A DNA stretch of 64,000 nt, taken from Streptomyces sp. LUP47B. GTDB lineage: Bacteria > Actinomycetota > Actinomycetes > Streptomycetales > Streptomycetaceae. Shown here piece after piece: positions 58,802 through 64,000 of this stretch (position 1 is its first letter; each line of letters starts with the position of its first letter). The position numbers and the translations under genes are program-made. Below the pieces are notes generated by a model, which did no database searches, was not told the origin of the DNA, and worked only from the letters and a program-made list of their open reading frames with translations. The DNA lies in assembly GCF_001746295.1 (NCBI RefSeq), contig NZ_MJAH01000015.1, positions 266,804 through 330,803 of the forward strand, in the 5' to 3' direction.

Positions 58802-59590
58802 ATGACCGCCGAAGACACTCAGCCGCCGGCACACGGGCGCGATCCCCAGCCTCGCCCCGGCACCACTCCCGACGACCTGCGGCCCGCGGTCGATGGGCCC
58901 GCCGGCCTAACCGGCCGGGCGGCTGCCGCCGGCCTGCAAGGCGGGGCGGAGCGTGTGGCGGCTGCGCTGAAGCCGAGGATGCGGGGCTGGCTGCACGCCG
59001 GCGTGTTCCCCCTGGCTCTGGTCGGCGGCATCGTCCTGATCGCTGTCTCGCGCTCGGCGGCGGCAGTGGCGGCCTGCTCGGTGTACGCCCTGTCGGCCTG
59101 TCTGCTGTTCGGCACCAGCGGGGTCTACCACCGCGGAACCTGGGGCCCGCGCGGGGAGGCGGTCCTGCGGCGGCTGGACCACGCGAACATCTTCCTGATC
59201 ATCGCCGGCACCTACACCCCGCTGGCGGTACTGCTGCTGCCCGCGGGCCAGCAGCGGGTGCTGCTGGCCGTGGTGTGGGCGGGTGCCCTGGCCGGCATCG
59301 CCTTCCGCATCCTGTGGATCGGGGCTCCCCGGTGGCTGTACACCCCGTCCTACATCGCGCTGGGCTGGGTCGCCGTCTTCAACCTGCCCGACTTCGCACG
59401 CACCGGCGGCACCGCGGTCGTCGTACTCGTCATCGCCGGCGGTCTGCTCTACACCGCGGGCGCCGTCGTCTACGGACTCAAGCGCCCCGACCCCTCGCCC
59501 GCCTGGTTCGGCTTCCACGAGGTCTTCCACGCCCTGACCATCGCGGCATTCACCGCGCACTACGCGGCCATCCTCCTGGCATCCACATGA
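58802..59590 (+). CDS. hemolysin III/PAQR-family membrane protein (TrhA-like)
   Basis: The 262-residue protein has a soluble N-terminus of about 50 residues and then seven membrane helices. It carries the family metal-site signature in order: SGVYHRGTWG, LDHANIFLIIAGTYTPLAVLLL and a C-terminal FHEVFHALTIAAFTAHYA. The histidines and aspartate of these motifs coordinate zinc in the PAQR fold. Bacterial members may be metal-dependent amidases or lipid-homeostasis proteins rather than true hemolysins. The ATG at 58802 is chosen, 59 bases after the MerR-like stop. Confidence 0.92.
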   Translation: MTAEDTQPPAHGRDPQPRPGTTPDDLRPAVDGPAGLTGRAAAAGLQGGAERVAAALKPRMRGWLHAGVFPLALVGGIVLIAVSRSAAAVAACSVYALSACLLFGTSGVYHRGTWGPRGEAVLRRLDHANIFLIIAGTYTPLAVLLLPAGQQRVLLAVVWAGALAGIAFRILWIGAPRWLYTPSYIALGWVAVFNLPDFARTGGTAVVVLVIAGGLLYTAGAVVYGLKRPDPSPAWFGFHEVFHALTIAAFTAHYAAILLAST

Positions 59591-59828
59591 CCGCGTGCGG
59601 AGGCAGGTCCACCTCTCCGGCACAGATGCCACGGGCCTGACCCGTTCCTCACGTCACTGGCGGGCCTCGAACGGTTCGACGACCATAAAGTCCTGCCCGG
59701 TCACGGCTGCCGACCGCGGCCCGACAAGGCCAGGGTGCGTCTCATCGGCCGCCACCCCCTTTCCAATGCATTTCCGCACCCATTTCCGCACCCATTTCCT
59801 CAGTGAGGGAGCCGGTGCATCGTCGCGC

Positions 59829-61070
59829 TCAGTCGAGGGTGGCGAGGTGATCGGCGTCGCCGCCTCGCCACTCGACGAGGAAGATGGTCGCGTCGTCGGT
59901 CGTGGTGCCGCCGCGTTGGTGTTTCAGGGCGTGGGAGAGCGCTCGCACGACCGCCCGTACCTCCGTACGCTCGCGGAGGATCCGGTTGGTCCATTCGACG
60001 AGCTGATCCTCGCCGAACTGTTCCCCGCCGGTGTAGTGCTCCTCGATGAGGCCGTCGGTGAAGCACAGCAACCGGTCGCCGGGGCGCAGCATCCGCTCGC
60101 TGACCACCGGCTCCTCACCGCCGAAGCCGACCGGCAACGTTGTCGGGCTCTCCAGCCGGTCCACCACGGTGCGGTCCCGGATCAGAAACGGGGCCGGGTG
60201 GCCTGCGTTGACCCACTGCAGTCGGCCGGTGGTGATGTCCAGAATCATCATCTGAGCGGTGACGAAGTGGTCGGGGCCGAACTGCTCGTTGATGGCCCTG
60301 TCCATGAACGCGTACACCTGGGACAGATCGGTGTGGGCCCGCCGCGTGTGGCGATAGGCGCCGATGGCCACCGTCGCCATGGTCGCCGCGTCCAGCCCGT
60401 GGCCCATCGCGTCGATCATGGCCATGTGCAGGATGTCGCCGTTGAGGGCGTAGTCGAAACTGTCGCCGGCCACGTCGTAGGCGGGCTCCAGGATCCCGGC
60501 CACCTCGACCTGCGGAATCGTCATCGACAGCGGGGGCAGCAACGACCACTGGATCTCCGCGGCCACGCTCATCGGGGCGCTGCGGCGGGCCTGGAAGAAC
60601 TGGTCGGTATAGGCGTCCTTGGTGACGATCATGTCCGCGACCAGACCGGCGAGTCTGCGCAGCAGTCGCCGGTCGTGGTCATCGACGCGGTCCAGGGTGA
60701 CGGCCATCACCCCGATCTGGTCGCTTCCGTCCAGCAGCGGCAGGTACATCCGCACACTGCCGTCCTTCGGCACCTCCACCGGTCTGCGGCTCAGGAACGC
60801 CTCGCCGGCGGGGGAGCCCTCGACCGGCTCGGGGCCGCCGACCTTCAGCCGCCGGCCCGGCAGCGGCACCAGCAGCACCTGTTCGTAGTCCTGCAGGAGG
60901 ATGGAGACCTCCCGCCCCCCGACCCTGGCCACCTCTTCCGCGACGAGCGGGGCGATCAACTCCGGCGGCATCTCGTGTGCGCGGTCCAGCAGCACCCCGA
61001 GCAGCCGTTCGCCGAACCCCTCGGACCGGTCCACCCCGACCCTGTCCGGCCTACGCCCACGGTCCGTCAT
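59829..61070 (-). CDS. GAF-SpoIIE (RsbU-type) serine phosphatase
   Basis: The 413-residue protein has an N-terminal GAF-like sensor (about residues 20-170, with VSILLQDYEQVLLVPLPGRRL and VRMYLPLLDGSDQIGVMAVTLDR). A linker AAEIQWSLLPPL follows. The PP2C-type phosphatase domain has metal ligands in VAGDSFDYALNGDILHMAMIDAMGHGLDAATMATV and CFTDGLIEEH. Such enzymes dephosphorylate anti-sigma antagonists to switch on stress sigma factors. No anti-sigma kinase gene is in this window. The ATG at 61070 is favoured by the sensible N-terminus; GGAAG lies upstream. Confidence 0.92.
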   Translation of the reverse strand: MTDRGRRPDRVGVDRSEGFGERLLGVLLDRAHEMPPELIAPLVAEEVARVGGREVSILLQDYEQVLLVPLPGRRLKVGGPEPVEGSPAGEAFLSRRPVEVPKDGSVRMYLPLLDGSDQIGVMAVTLDRVDDHDRRLLRRLAGLVADMIVTKDAYTDQFFQARRSAPMSVAAEIQWSLLPPLSMTIPQVEVAGILEPAYDVAGDSFDYALNGDILHMAMIDAMGHGLDAATMATVAIGAYRHTRRAHTDLSQVYAFMDRAINEQFGPDHFVTAQMMILDITTGRLQWVNAGHPAPFLIRDRTVVDRLESPTTLPVGFGGEEPVVSERMLRPGDRLLCFTDGLIEEHYTGGEQFGEDQLVEWTNRILRERTEVRAVVRALSHALKHQRGGTTTDDATIFLVEWRGGDADHLATLD

Positions 61071-61839
61071 AGCTTCTGCTTCCCTTCGTCCTCTGACATG
61101 GGACTCGGCGGGCTGACTGCTTCCACGCGGCGTTCGCCGGGTGGCCCGGTGCCCCGGACTCGTTTCACCACAGCCGATGCGCGGCGGTGGCGGCCGGAAC
61201 GGCGCCGCCGGCACCCCGACGATGTGTCCCGACGACGTATCCCGGCGCGTTGCCCGTAGCAACGCACACCCTGCCCCTCTCGGATCCACCAGCAGGCAAC
61301 CGCGATCAGCGTGCGACGACGCCGTCGACCGGCACAGGCTCGCATCGCCGACCGGTCCAACGAGCCGATTGCGCCATGGGCAGCATGTCGCCCCCGAATT
61401 CCGTTCACCACAAGGGGCTTGGGCCGACGGAGACAGGGGGAAGCCGACCGGCCAGCGGGCCAGGTCCGGGCCACCGGACGTGGCCGTGGTCGGGTGGTCG
61501 GTCGCGGTTGTTCGCGCAGACCGTTTCCAGAATGCCGACCCTGCGCCATGTCGGGTCCACGACGCCGTGGCCGCACCACTCCGGACATCGGCGCAACGAT
61601 CACGCCCTGCTGGGCGGGCCGCGTCCGCCATGCTTCAACGACCCCGGCCTATGCACACCGGGGTCGCACTTCCGGACCGGTCGCACGCGAGAGGGCGCCG
61701 ACCCGCTTTGATGCTATGCCTGTTGCACACTTCGGGCATCCGGTGTCTCGCGGTTCTCGCGGAGCGGTGCACGCATCACGGCCTCCACCACGGCCGGCCC
61801 TGTGCCCCAGCGCGGGGGAGGGGAGCAGGGGCGAGGGCT
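61071..61839. other. gene-free stretch beside an integrase-like remnant
   Basis: About 770 bases with only GC-rich shadow frames; no start-coded protein with sensible composition was found. Together with the remnant at 61870-61905 next to tRNA-Pro it may be the scar of a lost integrated element. Confidence 0.35.
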
Positions 61840-61869
61840 GACATTTGTTGGATGCCGATCGCGAAGGGG

Positions 61870-61905
61870 CTCACACCCCACGGGCTACGCCACACGCACA
61901 AGCCG
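61870..61905 (+). pseudogene. short phage-type integrase remnant
   Basis: LTPHGLRHTHK is encoded here, matching the tyrosine recombinase box II (typical LTPHGLRHTHKTWM) that holds a catalytic Arg-x-x-His. Only about 12 residues remain in frame. It lies beside the 3' end of tRNA-Pro, a common integration target, which supports the reading. A chance match is possible because it is so short. Confidence 0.4.
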
Positions 61906-61954
61906 CGCATGGAGGGTCCCAGATTTCTCCCAAGGGGCCCCTGAAACCACTCAA

Positions 61955-61984
61955 GGGCCGGATCCGCTTTCACGGATCAGGCCC
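61955..61984 (-). terminator. terminator after tRNA-Pro
   Basis: On the minus strand GGGCC-T-GATCCG pairs with CGGATC-C-GGCCC (one mismatch, loop TGAAAG). It lies 22 bases after the tRNA 3' end and is followed by TTGAGTGG. Confidence 0.7.
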
Positions 61985-62005
61985 CTGACCTGGTGTTTCA
62001 GCTGT

Positions 62006-62078
62006 CGGGGTGGCGGGATTTGAACCCACGACCTCTTCGTCCCGAACGAAGCGCGCTGCCAAGCTGCGCTACACCCCG
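62006..62078 (-). tRNA. tRNA-Pro (CGG)
   Basis: The 73-base cloverleaf reads 5' to 3' on the minus strand. The acceptor CGGGGTG pairs with CACCCCG. The anticodon stem CTTCG/CGAAG encloses TTCGGGA, giving anticodon CGG. The T arm contains GTTCAAATC. No CCA is encoded, as usual in streptomycetes. It is followed by a terminator hairpin. Confidence 0.95.
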
Positions 62079-62112
62079 ATCGTCGCTGCTCGTCGCGGCG
62101 ACGTCGTTTACT

Positions 62113-62898
62113 TTAGCCCACCGGTGGCTTGAGACGAAATCCGGTTTTGCCGCGGTGGCGGATGGGGTTCGGGCGGGCGTGGTCGAGGGCGATCAGCAGG
62201 ATCGCGAGGGCGTAGAAGGAGAGGCCGAGGAGGAGGGCGTTGCCGAGGACGTTCTTGTAACCGTGGAGGTCCACGTCCAGGAAGGGGTACAGGTAGCGGC
62301 CGCCCGTGCCCGGAGGGATCAGTTCGCCTCGGGTGAAGGAGAACAGCAGGTACGCCAGGGGGTACAGCAGCCACGTGGCCGCCTGGCGCAGGTGCAGGCG
62401 GCCGGGGGCCGTCAGCAGGAGCCAGTCCGCCAGTGCCGCCGCGGGGATCACGGTGTTGAGGACGTGGGTGGTCACCGCGTGCCAGCCCGTCGGGTTCGCC
62501 GCCGCGCCCGTCAGGGGGAAGGGGCTCGACGCGTTCGCCAGCAGCAGGTGGTACACCAGGGCCGTGATCGTGACGTAGAGGAGGGCCGCGCCTGTCACGG
62601 ATGACGGCAGGGGGCGGCGGGCGGTCCACGCCCTGCGGGCCGACAGCAGGAGCACTACCGCCAGCAGGATCGTGCTCTGGATCGAGAAGTGGCTCAGCGT
62701 GCGGACAAGGCTGCTCAGGAGCACTTCGATGGTCACGGCCGCCGCGGCCGTCAAGGCCACCAGTACGCGGTAGACGGCGGCCACGGGATGGCGTACGGGA
62801 GCCACCACCGCCCTGGCGGGGACGGGGGAGCGCAGGAATGCGGGCATGCCCGGGACTGCGGGGAGGTCCGGCATGTCCCTCGGTATCGGCGCGGTCAT
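62113..62898 (-). CDS. Pr6Pr-family membrane protein
   Basis: The 261-residue protein has six or seven membrane helices after a proline-rich N-terminus. Helices include VLVALTAAAAVTIEVLL, STILLAVVLLLSA, GAALLYVTITALVYHLLLA and NVLGNALLLGLSFYALAILLIAL. The central motif LTGAAANPTGWHAVTTHVLNTVIPAAALADWLLL and a C-terminal FTRGELIPPG fit the Pr6Pr family, whose function is unknown. The ATG at 62898 is preferred. The gene lies between tRNA-Pro and a metallophosphoesterase, all on the minus strand. Confidence 0.85.
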   Translation of the reverse strand: MTAPIPRDMPDLPAVPGMPAFLRSPVPARAVVAPVRHPVAAVYRVLVALTAAAAVTIEVLLSSLVRTLSHFSIQSTILLAVVLLLSARRAWTARRPLPSSVTGAALLYVTITALVYHLLLANASSPFPLTGAAANPTGWHAVTTHVLNTVIPAAALADWLLLTAPGRLHLRQAATWLLYPLAYLLFSFTRGELIPPGTGGRYLYPFLDVDLHGYKNVLGNALLLGLSFYALAILLIALDHARPNPIRHRGKTGFRLKPPVG

Positions 62899-62993
62899 GC
62901 CCTCACGTTAGGCAGAACCGGCAAAAGGGGCGATACGGGCGAGCCGTGCGGGTTAATCTCCCCGCACGGCCTCAGTCGTACGGCCGCCGGCCC

Positions 62994-63920
62994 CTACTCC
63001 CGGCCCACCAGCGTCAGCAGCGTCACCTCGGGCGGGCAGGCGAACCGCACCGGCGTATAGCGGCTCGTCCCGCATCCCGCCGACACGTGCAGGTACGACC
63101 TGCGGCCCTCCGCCTCGTGCGTGGACAGACCCTTCACGCGGTCCGTGTCCAGGTCGCAGTTGGTGACGAAGGCGCCGTAGAAGGGGAGGCAGAGCTGGCC
63201 GCCGTGAGTGTGGCCGGCGAGGATCAGCGGGTAGCCGTCGGCCGTGAAGGCGTCCAGGGCGCGGAGATACGGGGCGTGTACGACCCCCATGGAGAAGTCG
63301 GCCGCGTCCGACGGGCCGCCGGCCACCTCCGCGTAACGGTCCCGCTTGATGTGCGGGTCGTCCAGGCCCGTCAGCTCCACCGACACGCCCTCGATCTTCA
63401 GCATGCCGCGCGTGTTCGTGAGGTTCTGCCAGCCCGCCGCCTCGAAACCGTCCCGCAGGTTCTCCCACGGGTTGTGGATGACCCCTACGGCGGCCGCGTT
63501 GCCGTTCAGGCCGTGGCGGCCCTGGGCCTTCTCGTACAGGTAGCGGGCAGGGTTACGGAACGTGGGGCCGTAGTAGTCGTTGGAGCCGAAGACGTACGCG
63601 CCCGGGAACTCCATCAGCGGGCCCAGCGCGTCCAGGACCTCGGGTACGCCCTCCGGGTCGGACAGGTTGTCGCCCGTGTTGATCACGAAGTCCGGGCGCA
63701 GGCCCGCCAGCGAGCGCAGCCAGCGCTGCTTCTTGCGCTGGCCGCCCACCATGTGGATGTCGGAGACCTGGAGCACCCGCAACGGGCGCATGCCGGGCGG
63801 CAGGACGGGGACCGTCACTCGTCGCAGCCGGAAGGAACGGGTTTCGAAACCAGCCGAGTAGACGAGACCGGCGGCGCCAACCGCCGCGATCCCCAAAGGA
63901 ACTCCGTATCGCGCGCGCAT
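62994..63920 (-). CDS. membrane-anchored metallophosphoesterase
   Basis: The 308-residue protein has an N-terminal anchor helix (GVPLGIAAVGAAGLVYSAGF). The calcineurin-like core follows with LQVSDIHMVGGQRKK, VINTGDNLSDPEGV, VFGSNDYYGPTF (where the usual GNHD is SNDYY), FSMGVVHAPYLRAL and ILAGHTHGGQLCLPFYGAF. The active site should face outward, so it may act on envelope or extracellular phosphodiesters such as lipid headgroups or UDP-sugar phosphates. GGAG precedes the ATG at 63920. Confidence 0.9.
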   Translation of the reverse strand: MRARYGVPLGIAAVGAAGLVYSAGFETRSFRLRRVTVPVLPPGMRPLRVLQVSDIHMVGGQRKKQRWLRSLAGLRPDFVINTGDNLSDPEGVPEVLDALGPLMEFPGAYVFGSNDYYGPTFRNPARYLYEKAQGRHGLNGNAAAVGVIHNPWENLRDGFEAAGWQNLTNTRGMLKIEGVSVELTGLDDPHIKRDRYAEVAGGPSDAADFSMGVVHAPYLRALDAFTADGYPLILAGHTHGGQLCLPFYGAFVTNCDLDTDRVKGLSTHEAEGRRSYLHVSAGCGTSRYTPVRFACPPEVTLLTLVGRE

Positions 63921-63932
63921 GTCTCCATCGTG

Positions 63933-64000
63933 TCAGATCACCAAGGCATCCTTGACCGGGCGCCCCGCCGCCCCGTAGCGCCGGGGCGTCCGCCGTTCCA
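63933..64000 (-). CDS. possible C-terminal end of the next upstream gene
   Basis: A minus-strand frame entering at the right edge ends RRYGAAGRPVKDALVI with TGA at 63933-63935, 12 bases before the metallophosphoesterase start. The tail is arginine- and alanine-rich. Too little is visible to identify the protein. Confidence 0.3.
   Translation of the reverse strand, partial: ERRTPRRYGAAGRPVKDALVI

Noticed and set aside
1..64000. CRISPR arrays
   Set aside because: No regularly spaced direct repeats with unique spacers were seen; the only tandem repeats are coding repeats in the ATPase gene.
1..64000. A complete antibiotic or siderophore biosynthetic cluster
   Set aside because: No synthetase, ketosynthase or lanthipeptide enzymes occur; transporters and regulators here are scattered and core-like.

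Overview
The window reads as chromosomal DNA of a Streptomyces (or very close actinomycete). It is uniformly GC-rich, uses many GTG and TTG starts, is full of 4-base ATGA/GTGA stop-start overlaps, has a tRNA without an encoded CCA, a Tat-exported metallophosphatase and several streptomycete-type small conserved proteins. Housekeeping anchors (purA, recR with a YbaB neighbour, aspartate kinase-asd, SURF1) suggest a core chromosomal segment. Family assignments come from recognising motifs by eye, with no database search.

Layout, left to right. 0-2.4 kb: an ABC exporter (permease cut by the left edge) divergent from a GbsR/MarR repressor. 2.4-6.2 kb: ethanolamine use, with an APC permease divergent from eutB-eutC and no microcompartment genes. 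6.3-7.4 kb: a SigE-family ECF sigma factor overlapping a membrane partner. 7.5-11.1 kb: a small membrane protein plus a MacB/FtsX-type ABC transporter. 11.1-15.4 kb: a degenerate diacylglycerol-kinase-like protein, purA and a Tat-exported 5'-nucleotidase. 15.4-21.4 kb: a decayed gene, an NmrA-like reductase, two conserved unknowns, a GntR/FCD regulator with a class III aminotransferase, and a DJ-1/PfpI-MarR pair, with clear palindromic operators. 21.4-26.1 kb: a membrane-anchored PstS-like protein, a SLATT-like two-TM protein, ybaB, recR and a DUF5063 gene. 26.1-29.8 kb: a TauE/SafE permease, an exported NTF2-like protein and a two-component system. 30-34.5 kb: ask-asd, then a second sigma/membrane-protein pair. 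34.5-39.9 kb: SURF1, an NTF2-like protein, an S9 peptidase, a long inverted repeat and a TrkA-type protein. 40-41.8 kb: a YraQ-type permease with a TIGR03943-type partner. 41.8-44.3 kb: remnants of a TetR gene and a TnpB-like gene abutting, an amidohydrolase whose ribosome site lies in a hairpin, and another decayed gene.

44.4-53.1 kb is the most unusual part: a 1338-residue HTH/nSTAND/14-WD40 protein, then an ArsR repressor translationally coupled to an MgtA-like P-type ATPase carrying about 460 residues of low-complexity tandem repeats at its N-terminus. 53.4-55.5 kb encodes a WXG100-like protein, a polymorphic toxin (type 24-like) and a likely immunity protein. 55.5-58.8 kb holds small conserved streptomycete genes and a long, structured, gene-free leader (about 57.81-58.41 kb) before a small MerR-like protein. 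58.8-64 kb carries a hemolysin III protein, a GAF-SpoIIE (RsbU-like) phosphatase, a short integrase-like remnant beside tRNA-Pro(CGG), a Pr6Pr membrane protein and a metallophosphoesterase.

The strongest candidates for something undescribed are the repeat-extended ArsR-regulated ATPase, the structured leader upstream of the MerR-like gene, the toxin-immunity pair and the nSTAND-WD40 protein.
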